Source of the DNA: Mesostigma viride
Taxonomy: Eukaryota; Streptophyta; Mesostigmatophyceae; Mesostigmatales; Mesostigmataceae
NCBI GenBank assembly: GCA_009746045.1
Contig: RPFO01000041.1
Location: 10,029,908-10,093,907 of the forward strand
Length of the DNA: 64,000 nt
Reading direction: 5' to 3'
The translations under genes and the position numbers were made by a program. Numbering within the stretch: position 1 is the first letter of the stretch; each line of letters starts with the position of its first letter. The notes under the pieces were generated by a model that saw only the letters and a list, made by a program, of their open reading frames with translations, was not told the DNA's origin and ran no database searches. Positions 42,847 through 54,660 of this stretch are shown here, piece by piece.

Positions 42847-43557
42847 CTAGTTGCCATCAGTCTGGTAAGTACCACGCGAGGCCATCAGGACATCCAGATA
42901 TGCATGGTAGTGAGCCACATCATCAGCGTTGTCATGCCTGTCTACCGTGAGGAACACATCGGCCCAAACGCCGTCAGGAAAGAGGCCCAGGAAGGCCCAG
43001 TAGTACCTATGCTGAGTTAGGACCACCTGGCCCCGAGCCCAGTCCAAAAAGCCACAGGCAAAAAGCCGAAGGAAAGGCTCTACCGCAATCAAACAGAGGG
43101 CCCGAAGGAGTAGGCGATGATACCGGATCCGGTTACGCAGACCCGAAGGGAAGAACAGATCTAGCAGAGGCTCAACGTTGGCCGGCCACAAACGGATGTG
43201 CCGGATCTCACGAGCCCGCCACCGGCGTGCACACTGTCGCGACCCGAAAGTCTCTAAGTACTCACTGGCCCGAGGGGGAGGGTGGCCGCGGGAGTCCAGG
43301 CCCGGTCCTGGGAGGGGCACCGGGCGGCGGGCATCCCACTCCAGGGTGGGCTGCAGGTGCACCGCCGCATACGTAGCACCGGGCGCGGCAGGGTACTCGA
43401 CCGTGAGGGCATCCGAAGCCATGATGCCCAGAGGCGGAGGGTAAGCCCACTGGTAACCACCGTAGGTGTCCAAGTCGTTATGACGCCTCGCCCAGCGGTA
43501 GAGGACGCGACGCACCAGAATCTCACCCTGGTACACGGGATCAGCTACAATAACCAT
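42847..43557 (-). CDS. Element H extra 3' ORF, unknown, related to G
   Basis: 236-residue frame ending ~370 bp before the 3' LTR. The N-terminus may be longer upstream, where it is cut off by TIR1 at 43,853. Trp/Arg/Tyr-rich. The segment LTQHRYYWAFLGLFPDGVW parallels FTHPQYLAGFLSLWPRGSW in G (60,312-59,980), and EILVRRVLYRWARR...YPPPLG loosely parallels G's 60,345 frame. No transmembrane helix, so nothing supports an envelope role. Function unknown. Confidence 0.55.
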   Translation of the reverse strand: MVIVADPVYQGEILVRRVLYRWARRHNDLDTYGGYQWAYPPPLGIMASDALTVEYPAAPGATYAAVHLQPTLEWDARRPVPLPGPGLDSRGHPPPRASEYLETFGSRQCARRWRAREIRHIRLWPANVEPLLDLFFPSGLRNRIRYHRLLLRALCLIAVEPFLRLFACGFLDWARGQVVLTQHRYYWAFLGLFPDGVWADVFLTVDRHDNADDVAHYHAYLDVLMASRGTYQTDGN

Positions 43558-43969
43558 GTCAAAAGGAGGCCGATCGGTGTCAATGGTAGGTTACGGTCCC
43601 TAGGCGCCCGACACACCTGGGAAAACCCATAGGACATGGGTGAAATGGACAGCTCCGGGGCGACGCGCGGGAGGTCACACTGACGGCACGCCGTCGCTGA
43701 CATACCATATCCGGGGACGGCTGAATCTCGCGACTCCGGCGTAAGATGTACCACAGAAGGGGCACGTTCCCGGTCACCCTGGGACATCTCCCGGAGGGAG
43801 TCGGCAGCGCGGAGGGCGCGCTGATCAACCCCGCTGGCCCTTATTTAACCCTAAGCACACCTGGAATTGTACTCCAGCACTAGTACAATTTGACTTTTTT
43901 TCAACTTTGTTATTTTGTACCTCCCTTAGGTCCAAAGCTAGGAGGTAAGTGTCTCATCATGTTTTGACA

Positions 43970-44310
43970 CCGTTGCACCGTTGCACCGTTGCACCGTTGC
44001 ACCATAAAACTACCATTTTATGATTTTGTATGGTGTCATGAGGTAACATAACGTCCAATACTAATGTTATAATGTCCACAAGCACTGCCTAAAGTGGGGT
44101 GCCACTGTGCCACCGTTGCACCGTTGCACCGTTGCACCGTTGCACCATAAAACTACCATTTTATGATTTTGTATGGTGTCACGAGGTAACATAACGTCCA
44201 ATACTAATGTTATATTGCCCACAAGCACTGCCCAACGTGGGATGCCACTGTGCCACCGTGCCACCGTGCCACCGTGCCACCGTGCCACCGTGCCACCGTG
44301 CCACCGTGAC
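43970..44310. repeat. 9-bp minisatellite (CACCGTTGC)n, left arm of TIR1
   Basis: Three blocks of CACCGTTGC, the last degraded to CACCGTGC-type units, separated by two copies of a ~100-bp spacer (CATAAAACTACCATTTTATG). The same layout recurs at 47,533-47,875. Confidence 0.85.
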
Positions 44311-44499
44311 ATGTCTTGACACACACCGAAAACCCATTTTCTTCCCCTGGAAATTATTTGGAGAAGGAATAATGGTCATTTTGACCTCAAATTTGGCACC
44401 AAGGTTTCTTATCAGATATCTTATGATGCCATGTGGTCAAAAAAAATTTTGGGAGTCGGCAGCATGGTAACATGGTGACATTTGCTAGCAAAAAATACC

Positions 44500-46330
44500 G
44501 TATTTTCAGCACTTTCTGGAATGTATGCATATATAACGACTCCAAATGAACTCAGTTGGGCCTGGGACTTTGCACATGTTTTAATCACATCCCATGCAGC
44601 ATGCCCACAAAGTTGCAGGCTGGTTGGATGACAAATAGGTGACAAATGCTAGCATAAATACCCCCAAAATGCAGTTTTTCATGGTTTTTCAAGGGTTTTA
44701 TCACACATATGCATACATAATGACTCCAAATGAACTCAGTTGGAGCTGGAACTTTGCACATGTTCTAACCACATCCCATGCAGCATGCCCACAAAGTTGC
44801 AGGCTGGTTGGATGACAAATAGGTGACAAATGCTGGCATAAATACCCCCAAAATGCAGTTTTTCATGGTTTTTCAAGGGTTTTATCACACATATGCATAC
44901 ATAATGACACCAATAGAGCTCAGTTGGAGCTGGAACTTTGCACATGTTCTAAACACATCCCATGCAGCATGCCCACAAAGTTTCAGGCTGGTTGGATGAC
45001 AAAATGGTGACTGATGCTGGCATAAATACCCCCAAAATGCAGTTTTTCATGGTTTTTCAAGGGTTTTATCACACATATGCATACATAATGACACCAAATG
45101 AACTCAGTTGGAGCTGGAACTTTGCACATGTTCTAACCACATCCCATGCAGCATGCCCACAAAGTTGCAGGCTGGTTGGATGACAAATAGGTGAAAAATG
45201 CTGGCATAAATACCCCCAAAATGCAGTTTTTCATGGTTTTCCAAGGGTTTTATCACACATATGCATACATAATGACACCAATAGAGCTCAGTTGGAGCTG
45301 GAACTTTGCACATGTTCTAACCACATTTCATGCAGCATGCCCACAAAGTTGCAGGCTGGTTGGATGACAAAATGGTGACTGATGCTGGCATAAATACCCC
45401 CAAAATGCAGTTTTTCATGGTTTTTCAAGGGTTTTATCACACATATGCATACATAATGACACCAAATGAACTCAGTTGGAGCTGGAACTTTGCACATGTT
45501 CTAACCACATCCCATGCAGCATGCCCACAAAGTTGCAGGCTGGTTGGATGACAAATAGGTGAAAAATGCTGGCATAAATACCCCCAAAATGCAGTTTTTC
45601 ATGGTTTTTCAAGGGTTTTATCACACATATGCATACATAATGACACCAATAGAGCTCAGTTGGAGCTGGAACTTTGCACATGTTCTAACCACATCCCATG
45701 CAGCATGCCCACAAAGTTGCAGGCTGGTTGGATGACAAATAGGTGACAAATGCTAGCATAAATACCCCCAAAATGCAGTTTTTCATGGTTTTTCAAGGGT
45801 TTTATCACACATATGCATACATAATGACACCAAATGAACTCAGTTGGAGCTGGAACTTTGCACATGTTCTAACCACATTTCATGCAGCATGCCCACAAAG
45901 TTGCAGGCTGGTTGGATGACAAATAGGTGACAAATGCTAGCATGAATACCCCCAAAATGCAGTTTTTCATGGTTTTTCAAGGGTTTTATCACACATATGC
46001 ATACATAATGACACCAAATGAACTCAGTTGGAGCTGGAACTTTGCACATGTTCTAACCACATTTCATGCAGCATGACCACAAAGTTGCAGGCTGGTTGGA
46101 TGACAAATAGGTGACTGATGCTGGCATAAATACCCCCAAAATGCAGTTTTTCATGGTTTTTCAAGGGTTTTATCACACATATGCATACATAATGACACCA
46201 ATAGAGCTCAGTTGGAGCTGGAACTTTGCACATGTTCTAACCACATCCCATGCAGCATGCCCACAAAGTTTCAGGCTGGTTGGATGACAAAATGGTGACT
46301 GATGGTAGCGAACCCCCCCCCCCCAAATGC
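44500..46330. repeat. 184-bp satellite array in TIR1 (about ten monomers)
   Basis: The CTCAGTTGG landmark recurs at steps of 183-184 bp from 44,551 to 46,206. Monomers alternate mainly between AATGAACTCAG and ATAGAGCTCAG versions, giving a 368-bp dimer. Most contain TGCTAGCA or TGCTGGCA. All small frames here are by-products of the repeat. Confidence 0.92.
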
Positions 46331-46517
46331 AGTTTTTCATGGTTTTCCAAGGGTTCCAACACATGGGTGCCTATATCAATGAACTCAGTCAAGCCTAGAA
46401 ATTTGCACAGCTCATAAAAACATCTATGTTAACTGCCCACAAGAAATTCAGACTGTTTGCATGACAAATAGGTGACAGATGCTAGCAAACATAGCACAAA
46501 AATGGCAGTTCCTAGTA

Positions 46518-46935
46518 TCGGGGTTCTTTGAACGGAGTTTCTTCTATACGTGAATGCGGGAACAAGAGGCCGCTGGATGAGCGGCTTATATGTCGTAGTG
46601 TTTTCTCGTAGCTGTTTGGCTAGAGCTTTTGTGATTAGTAGATGCAGTATAGTGCATGGTTGAAAAATGAATTAAATAAAATGTGCGTTCCGCGCTTGGG
46701 TTGATTATACCCGGGCGGAACGGGGCGTGAGGTGCAGTGCCCCTGAAAAGAACAACCTACGCATTATTTAATACTAGCCGTGCCGATTCGGGATATTCTA
46801 CCCCCGGTCTGTACGGTTAGCGTCTTACTAGCATCACTGAACATAAGGGTTTAATGACGTCAGTTAGCTAGGGATAAGGGAGGTTTTGCGACTAAAAGCC
46901 GCTCTGGCTGGTTTTGTCGGCCTCTTTCTTTGCTC
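46518..46935 (+). repeat. SDR2 repeat A1
   Basis: 418 bp, matching 57,011-57,428 with one noticed substitution (GTGCCGATT against GTGCAGATT). Confidence 0.88.
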
Positions 46936-47417
46936 GTTGTCGTTGCGGCGGCAGCCGCAGCTATGGGTGCTGCGGAGCAAAATCCCAAAAGCACTGGTTG
47001 CACCGGCCACTTGGCCAGTGGTGAGACTTCCAGTTGTTAACCGGCCAGGCGTAGTTCCTCGCCCGGTTAACTAAAAGAAAAGAAAATGATTACCTCCGGT
47101 CCGCAACTTTTCCCCAGCTTGGGGTCTTTGGTGGGCCGGGTGCCGTGACAGGTGCTCAACTGTCGCTTGGTCGGCCCAGTGCGCGAGCTGGTGCTCCGTA
47201 CCTGGGGATGCTTGCACCCCGGGTTGGAGCCGGATGGCTGGCACTGGCGACCCGTGTCTCGGTCCGCGGCCTGAGGCTTTTTCTTCGGAAATTGCTGCTG
47301 GCCAGCAAACTTTGCAATTGCCTTCCGCCGAGGGGGGGGTGGTTGGGGCTGGGGACGGCGATGGGAAAAGCGCCTAAGCTAGAAATTTTTTCCCCACGCA
47401 TAGAAACCTCGGGGCCC
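46936..47417 (+). other. SDR2 internal region, left half
   Basis: GC-rich, with many stop-limited frames and no recognised domain. It contains TTCCCCAGCTTGGGG-like text shared in type with SDR1's internal part (CTCCCCGCAGCTGGG), hinting at a common ancestor. Continues at 56,521-56,883. Confidence 0.4.
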
Positions 47418-47532
47418 TAGGCACACCTGGAATTGTACTACAGCACAAGTACAAATTGATTTTTTTCAACTTTGTTATTTTGTACCTCTCTTAGGTCCAA
47501 AGGTAGGAGGTAAGTGTCTCATCATGTTTTGA

Positions 47533-47875
47533 CACCGTTGCACCGTTGCACCGTTGCACCGTTGCACCGTTGCACCATAAAACTACCATTTTATGATTTT
47601 GTATGGTGTCACGAGGTAACCTAACGTCCAATACTAATGTTATAATGTCCACAAGCACTGCCTAAAGTGGGGTGCCACTGTGCCACCGTTGCACCGTTGC
47701 ACCGTTGCACCGTTGCACCATAAAACTACCATTTTATGATTTTGTATGGTGTCACGAGGTAACATAACGTCCAATACTAATGTTATATTGCCCACAAGCA
47801 CTGCCCAACGTGGGGTGCCACTGTGCCACCGTTGCACCGTTGCACCGTGCCACCGTTGCACCGTGCCACCGTGAC
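47533..47875. repeat. 9-bp minisatellite (CACCGTTGC)n, left arm of TIR2
   Basis: Same three-block arrangement as TIR1, with slightly different copy numbers. Confidence 0.85.
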
Positions 47876-48074
47876 ATGTCTTGACACACACATTAAAATC
47901 CGAAAACCCATTTTCTTCCCCTGGAAATTATTTGGAGAAGGAATAATGGTCAGTTTGACCTCAAATTTGGCACCAAGGTTCCTTATCAGATATCTTATGA
48001 TGCCATGTGGTCAAAAAAAATTTTGGGAGTCGGCAGCATGGTAACATGGTGACATTTGCTAGCAAAGAATACCG

Positions 48075-49328
48075 TATTTTCAGCACTTTCTGGCATGTAT
48101 GCATATATAAAGACTCCAAATGAACTCAGTTGGGCCTGGGACTTTGCACATGTTTTAAACACATCCCATGCAGCATGCCCACAAAGTTGCAGGCTGGTTG
48201 GATGACAAATAGGTGACAAATGCTAGCATAAATACCCCAAAATGCAGTTTTTCATGGTTTTTCAAGGGTTTTATCACACATATGCATACATAATGACTCC
48301 AATAGAGCTCAGTTGGAGCTGGGACTTTGCACATGTTCTAAACACATCCCATGCAGCATGCCCACAAAGTTGCAGGCTGGTTGGATGACAAATAGGTGAC
48401 TGATGGTAGCATAAATACCCCCAAAATGCAGTTTTTCATGGTTTTTCAAGGGTTTTATCACACATATGCATACATAATGACTCCAAATGAACTCAGTTGG
48501 GCCTGGGACTTTGCACATGTTCTAAACACATCCCATGCAGCATGCCCACAAAGTTGCAGGCTGGTTGGATGACAAATAGGTGACAAATGCTAGCATAAAT
48601 ACCCCAAGAATGCAGTTTTTCATGGTTTTTCAAGGGTTTTATCACACATATGCATACATAATGACACCAATAGAGCTCAGTTGGGCCTGGGACTTTGCAC
48701 ATGTTCTAAACACATCCCATGCAGCATGCCCACAAAGTTGCAGGCTGGTTGGATGACACTAGGTGACAAATGCTAGCATAAATACCCCCAAATGCAGTTT
48801 TTCTTGGTTTTCCAAGGGTTTTATCACACATATGCATACATAATGACTCCAAATGAACTCAGTTGGAGCTGGAACTTTGCACATGTTCTAAACACATCCC
48901 ATGCAGCATGCCTACAAAGTTGCAGGCTGGTTGGATGACAAATAGGTGACAAATGCTAGCATAAATACCCCAAGAATGCAGTTTTTCTTGGTTTTCCAAG
49001 GGTTTTATCACACATATGCATACATAATGACACCAATAGAGCTCAGTTGGAGCTGGGACTTTGCACATGTTCTAAACACATCCCATGCAGCATGCCCACA
49101 AAGTTGCAGGCTGGTTGGATGACAAATAGGTGACAAATGCTAGCATAAATACCCCAAGAATGCAGTTTTTCATGGTTTTTCAAGGGTTTTATCACACATA
49201 TGCATACATAATGACACCAATAGAGCTCAGTTGGGCCTGGGACTTTGCACATGTTCTAAACACATCCCATGCAGCATGCCCACAAAGTTGCAGGCTGGTT
49301 GGATGACACTAGGTGACAAATGCTAGCA
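48075..49328. repeat. 184-bp satellite array in TIR2 (about seven monomers)
   Basis: CTCAGTTGG landmarks step by 183-184 bp from 48,126 to 49,227. Ends at TGCTAGCA (49,321-49,328), where a LINE is inserted. Confidence 0.9.
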
Positions 49329-49916
49329 TTAATTAATTAATTAATAGACACGTGACTGCGTCACGTGAGCATAAGTCCTCAGTGGGAGGGGAACATGGGA
49401 TGGAATGGATGGTATAAGCTATCTAGGTCCTAGTTACAGGGGTGTGGGCACCGCGGCCCGAATCGCTATGAATGCCATACTTGGTCACACGCGGAGCCCC
49501 CACAGGCTTGGGGGTGGTCTCCTTCATCACTACTTGCCATCTATCCTTGCGCACCATCTGCCTCCATATTACAGACAAACCAGGAGGCTGCCCGGGGGTG
49601 AGCCCGTCACGTCTAGTGTAGCACATGTCCATGCCGAGTCTATCACGAAAAGTCCACGGGTGGCGGCCCTGCCGCGCGCGGCCGGGGGCACGCCAGGTGA
49701 GGACATATCGCCCAGGCTGGGCGGGCTTGGTGCCAGCTAGTCTATCTGATGTATCTACCTGATCTGTGCGGGCCAGGTGCCCGGCTAGGCCCAGGCGCCT
49801 GTGCCTAATAATGTGGGAAACATAGGGCAAATCAGCGTACAAATCCTCATTACTAACGTGCAAACCAAAGGGGATGTTAAGGGCCTTGCGCAGCATCTTG
49901 GTGACGGCGCCGTGCT
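49329..49916 (-). mobile_element. LINE fragment a (5'-truncated) in satellite
   Basis: Minus-strand LINE 3' part ending in a (TTAA)n tail at 49,329-49,347. Flanked by TGCTAGCA at 49,321-49,328 and 49,920-49,927. It carries the frame described separately. Confidence 0.75.
49423..49896 (-). pseudogene. LINE RT C-terminal fragment
   Basis: 157-residue frame with LRKALNIPFGLHVSNEDLYADLP, then IIRHRRLGLAGHLART, the C-terminal region typical of APE-type non-LTR retrotransposons, downstream of the RT. The RT palm and endonuclease are absent. Confidence 0.7.
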
Positions 49917-49927
49917 AAATGCTAGCA

Positions 49928-50412
49928 TTAATTAATTAATTAATAGACACGTGACTGCGTCACGTGAGCATAAGTCCTCAGTGGGAGGGGAACATGGGAT
50001 GGAATGGATGGTATAAGCTATCTAGGTCCTAGTTACAGGGGTGTGGGCACCGCGGCCCGAATCGCTATGAATGCCATACTTGGTCACACGCGGAGCCCCC
50101 ACAGGCTTGGGGGTGGTCTCCTTCATCACTACTTGCCATCTATCCTTGCGCACCATCTGCCTCCATATTACAGACAAACCAGGAGGCTGCCCGGGGGTGA
50201 GCCCGTCACGTCTAGTGTAGCACATGTCCATGCCGAGTCTATCACGAAAAGTCCACGGGTGGCGGCCCTGCCGCGCGCGGCCGGGGGCACGCCAGGTGAG
50301 GACATATCGCCCAGGCTGGGCGGGCTTGGTGCCAGCTAGTCTATCTGATGTATCTACCTGATCTGTGCGGGCCAGGTGCCCGGCTAGGCCCAGGCGCCTG
50401 TGCCTAATAATG
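49928..50412 (-). mobile_element. LINE fragment b (shorter 5' truncation) in the same target
   Basis: Same sequence and same 3' end as fragment a, beginning 599 bp further right, but truncated ~100 bp earlier at its 5' end (at AATAATGTG). Flanked by TGCTAGCA at 49,920-49,927 and 50,413-50,420, after which the satellite continues. Confidence 0.75.
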
Positions 50413-50985
50413 TGCTAGCATAAATACCCCCAAATGCAGTTTTTCTTGGTTTTCCAAGGGTTTTATCACACATATGCATACATAATGACACCAAATGAAC
50501 TCAGTTGGAGCTGGAACTTTGCACATGTTCTAAACACATCCCATGCAGCATGCCCACAAAGTTGCAGGCTGGTTGGATGACAAATAGGTGACAAATGCTA
50601 GCATAAATACCCCAAGAATGCAGTTTTTCTTGGTTTTCCAAGGGTTTTATCACACATATGCATACATAATGACACCAATAGAGCTCAGTTGGGCCTGGAA
50701 CTTAGCACATGTTCTAAACACATCCCATGCAGCATGCCCACAAAGTTGCAGGCTGGTTGGATGACAAAATGGTGACTGATGGTAGCGAACCCCCCCCCCA
50801 AATGCAGTTTTTCTTGGTTTTCCAAGGTTTCCAACACATGGGTGCCTATATCAATGAACTCAGTCAAGCCTAGAAATTTGCACAGCTCATAAAAACATCT
50901 ATGTTAACTGCCCACAAGAAATTCAGACTGTTTGCATGACAAATAGGTGACAGATGCTAGCAAACATAGCACAAAAATGGCAGTT
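50413..50985. repeat. 184-bp satellite, resumed, and diverged terminal monomer
   Basis: Two more regular monomers, then a diverged one (50,810-50,985: CTCAGTCAAGCC) that is also the last unit before SDR2 in TIR1 (46,330-46,517). Confidence 0.85.
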
Positions 50986-51203
50986 CCTAGTAATTGTTTT
51001 TCGTGGGTTTCATCCCATAGTTGAATGTCAACCATTCCAGTTTGGGATATATAGTCAGGTTCCCAACAACACATCTAGATGATATATTATGTGATATTGC
51101 AGGAAGGCAGACTTAGGGGCACACGCCCATGATACAACGTCAACATGTACATCAACAACACACACGTAACTTAGCTAATCATCATAATAAAAAGCACACC
51201 TTC

Positions 51204-51375
51204 CCCACCCACCCACCCACCCACCCACCCACCCACCCACCCACCCACCCACCCACCCACCCACCCACCCACCCACCCACCCACCCACCCACCCACCCAC
51301 CCACCCACCCACCCACCCACCCACCCACCCACCCACCCACCCACCCACCCACCCACCCACCCACCCACCCACCCA
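51204..51375. repeat. (CCCA)n microsatellite
   Basis: ~43 uninterrupted tetranucleotide units. The minus strand, (TGGG)n, can form G-quadruplexes. Spurious long frames arise here in several readings. Confidence 0.97.
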
Positions 51376-51380
51376 TATAA

Positions 51381-51383
51381 CCA

Positions 51384-51415
<32 letters not shown>

Positions 51416-51423
51416 CGGACGGA

Positions 51424-51510
<87 letters not shown>
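51381..51510. repeat. (CACG)n microsatellite
   Basis: ~32 units with a small variant patch (GGACGGACG) near 51,418. Alternating purine-pyrimidine, so Z-DNA prone. Confidence 0.97.
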
Positions 51511-51513
<3 letters not shown>

Positions 51514-51516
51514 CAT

Positions 51517-51616
51517 GCCCTCCCTTCCTCCCTTCCTCCCTCCCTCCCTCCCTCCCTCCCTCCCTCCCTCCCTCCCTCCCTCCCTCCCTCCCTCCCTCCC
51601 TCCCTCCCTCCCTCCC
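51517..51616. repeat. (CCTC)n microsatellite
   Basis: ~24 units; homopurine-homopyrimidine, able to form triplex DNA. Confidence 0.97.
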
Positions 51617-52948
51617 CACCACACCATCCAAGGCTGCCTGCCTCCTGTGTGTCTTCCAGGTCCAGACCAGCCTGACCTGGTAGTGTCGTCAGCTTGCGAG
51701 CGTTCCCACGTGCCTACCTATGTGGCTGGCAACATGCGTAAACCCATTCATGCATGCGTGCATGCACGCATGCGACCATATTTGAACATATCTGTCCAGG
51801 CCTGCCAAAACATGACCATGCAAAGATACACGCAAACTAGCGTACCAGCGGCAAGCATGTGTGCAAATATAAACGGCTGTTCGCCTGCCCCTCTGCCTGC
51901 ACTTCATCCTGCCTGTCAGTATGTCTGCCGACACAGGATGCAGGAGGGAGGCCGCCTTCCACAGGCTAATCCCACCAAGGAAATGAAATAAAGCGCATAA
52001 AAGCAAAGCAACCAACAGCAAGAGGCAAAAGGTTACATAGATGAATGCCACATGCAAGACGTATGGACAACATGACACTCAAGGCGCCATAATACCCTGA
52101 GCATCCATAACATTGACGCAGTCAGGTGCGGCAATTTATCAATGCAGGTGTTTGCGGCCGTCGAATCCACGGCAGCGGTGCCAGACGGAAGGACAGCACA
52201 CATCCTAGGTCCCGCAAAGAATTTCTTCAGCGGCCACCGACAGCACCGGAAAATAAAATTCCAGCAAGAAACGCAACAAATAATAACAAACCCTGACTAG
52301 ACCTCCATTTTCAACCACCCTATCACCCTAAACCAGAACTGCGGCTCACCAGATGCTCCGGAGGTCAAGCAGTATCCAGTTTTCACTTACGCACGTTTCC
52401 GCAGTATTCTCACGGCATTCCCACCGGCAGCTACCTCGGTCCGCCCCAAAAATGCTGTACGATGGAGCCCATGGATGTATCCCGCATTCGACGCCTTTTT
52501 GAAGTGATCGCGTCACGTAGGCAGCTGTAGGCACACGATTCACACGATTCCGGATAGCCCAGTTTTTCATACTTTGATCATCGCAATCGGTCGCTATATG
52601 CATGACTCCAACCTCAGCGTGGAGCGATGCAGACTGAGAAATGTAGCAATTATACACATAAGCACGAGATTTTATCACAGATTTCTTTCTGAAACGATTG
52701 TTTTCGCAGCAAGAATGGGAAATGCCGTCTCCATAGCTCCACGAGCTGACGACCTCGCCATCATACTAATGAAGTGAGTTGCATGTACTAATTACTCGCG
52801 TCGTTAGTGCTTTCGGATCGGATTTGGTCGGGTACGAATTGTCACTAATCAGTATCCGACCAGATTTCTCGGGTAAACCGTACTAATGAACCGAAAATTG
52901 TCACTAATTGAGGTGCCGAAATCACTAAGGAAGTGAGCTGACCCTGTA
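51617..52948. other. TIR2 middle, non-coding
   Basis: No recognisable frame. Some short CATG-rich patches (51,750-51,775). Confidence 0.35.
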
Positions 52949-53422
52949 AAGACCAAATGGTGGTGGCACGGAGTACAAAATTAATGGTGGTGGCACGCCG
53001 CCATTGTTGTTGTTGTTGTTGTGTCCCACGCCGCACACCGGTGGAGTACAATTTGGTGGTGGCACGGTGTGCCGGTGCAACGGTGCAACGGTGCAACGGT
53101 GCAACGGTGCAACGGCCAGTGATTGGCCCGTTGCTGATTTTCTGATATGCAGCCTAGTAAAAATTGGCCGCAAATCTTGTGCCCACGTGCGACCGGACGA
53201 ATTTGCGGCCAATTTTTATTAGGCTGCATGTCAGCAAATCAGCAACGGGCCAATCACTGGCCGTTGCACCGTTGCACCGTTGCACCGTTGCACCGGCAGT
53301 CCGGCACACCGTGCCACCACCAAATTGCACCGGTGTGCGGCGTGGGACACAACAACAACAACAACAATGGCGGCGTGCCACCACCATTAATTTTATACTC
53401 CGTGCCACCACCATTTGGTCTT
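52949..53422. repeat. 474-bp near-perfect palindrome
   Basis: Left arm 52,949-53,175 and right arm 53,201-53,422 are inverted copies around a 25-nt spacer. Each arm has AAGACCAAATGGTGGTGGCA at its outer end, a GTT/AAC trinucleotide run, a GTGCAACGG block and GGCCGCAAAT at the inner end. Could be a MITE or foldback element; no clear target duplication. Confidence 0.88.
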
Positions 53423-54660
53423 CACATGTAGGGGATATCGGAAAGCACCAGCGCTGTGTGTTTTGTTTACTCATGTCGTGTGCTCAACCAGCCATCCTTT
53501 ATTTCCCTATGATGCATGTTTGCGGAATTCTGGCAACCTGCCATGTGGCACATGGCCAAACTCCTCAATGTCAGGGGTGCGAGGGGTTGTTTGTCAAGAG
53601 GATAGACACACGCACATGCTCAACAACTCTTGCTCCAATGCCACTGCCACTCACCCAGAAACTCGGGCACAACCACGCACGATCGCTAAGCTGCTAGCCA
53701 GAATCGCAGTCCTCGCCAAAGTGAGGGATGGGGCACCAGCTAGTTTGGCAGTCTGGTGGCTGAGGACGAGCAGGAGTTGAATGACATTTCTGAAGCAAGT
53801 AGTCACGGATGGCTTGGAGAAACATGGTGAAGCATGCAAGGGCGTGCATCTCATGCTGACAAGGGCCAGAGCAAGAGCATGAGCACAAGGCACTACGTGC
53901 CTGTGAAGAGGCCATTGGCCTTGCACTATCTGTTGAAGACAACTGCGGTATGGTGGCCAAGCGGCTCACCGGGGTTGTGCAGTGGCTTCTTCATGCTAGG
54001 TATGATGGCGGCCAAGTGTAGTCCTTTGGTGGCACATTTCAAGCCGGCAACCTCGAGGTAGCAACTGAGCAGTGTATGAGCTGTCTGGCTATGCACCACA
54101 GCGCTGGCAGAGGAGATCTAGTCCAACTTGGAAGCTGCATCGCCAGCAACGTGAACCCCTATAACAGAGACAGGGACATGGGGACATCCATGGTGATGCA
54201 GAGGACCATGTGTGGCAACCTTAGTCAGGCGGGCCGGTTGCCAAGGGATGTGCTGCTACCGAATCAAGGCGCACAAAACACATCGCAGCCATGCCGACCG
54301 CCAAGATGCCTGGCATGATTAGATTATTACATTGCCAAGCTGAGTTTGCGACTACCGTGCATGCTGTGGGTTTGAACTGATCATGCTAGCGAACGTGACA
54401 GCTGGCAGTTCTTATGTCTAACAAGCCCCTACTTGAAAATTGCCTGAGCATGGCCACATGCACATATATACAGCCATGTCTAGCCACTGTTCATATTCAT
54501 ATATCTTTGTCTATGTGTCACAAAAGTTGTGTTATATTATCTGTGCAAGGTCTGAACAGTTAGCAACACAGTTGGTGGGAGTTGGCCATACCGTTACAAA
54601 AGAACTTTGCATCCAAGGTTGAGTGATTAGCTGGAAACTGGCAGGTGTTGCATGGACCAG
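53423..54660. other. TIR2 middle, non-coding
   Basis: Frames up to 177 codons occur but continue from the palindrome and have no motif. Nothing recognised. Confidence 0.35.

Larger units (their letters stand above)
43854..46517. mobile_element. TIR1: long satellite-bearing TIR element, left part
   Basis: Begins AGCACACCTGGAATTGTACT after TA (43,852-43,853), the same terminus as TIR2. It holds 9-bp minisatellite blocks, then a 184-bp satellite array and a diverged terminal monomer. It breaks at 46,517, where SDR2 is inserted, and continues at 57,589. No coding capacity. Confidence 0.7.

Noticed and set aside
44500-46330. Tandem 184-bp units resembling a CRISPR array or many small conserved proteins
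   Set aside because: Units are head-to-tail satellite monomers without unique spacers; the 69-residue frames are identical repeats of the same monomer.
53164-53697. 177-codon frame with Asn/Gln runs
   Set aside because: Arises from the palindrome's (AAC)n tract and minisatellite; mirrored by a similar frame on the opposite arm.
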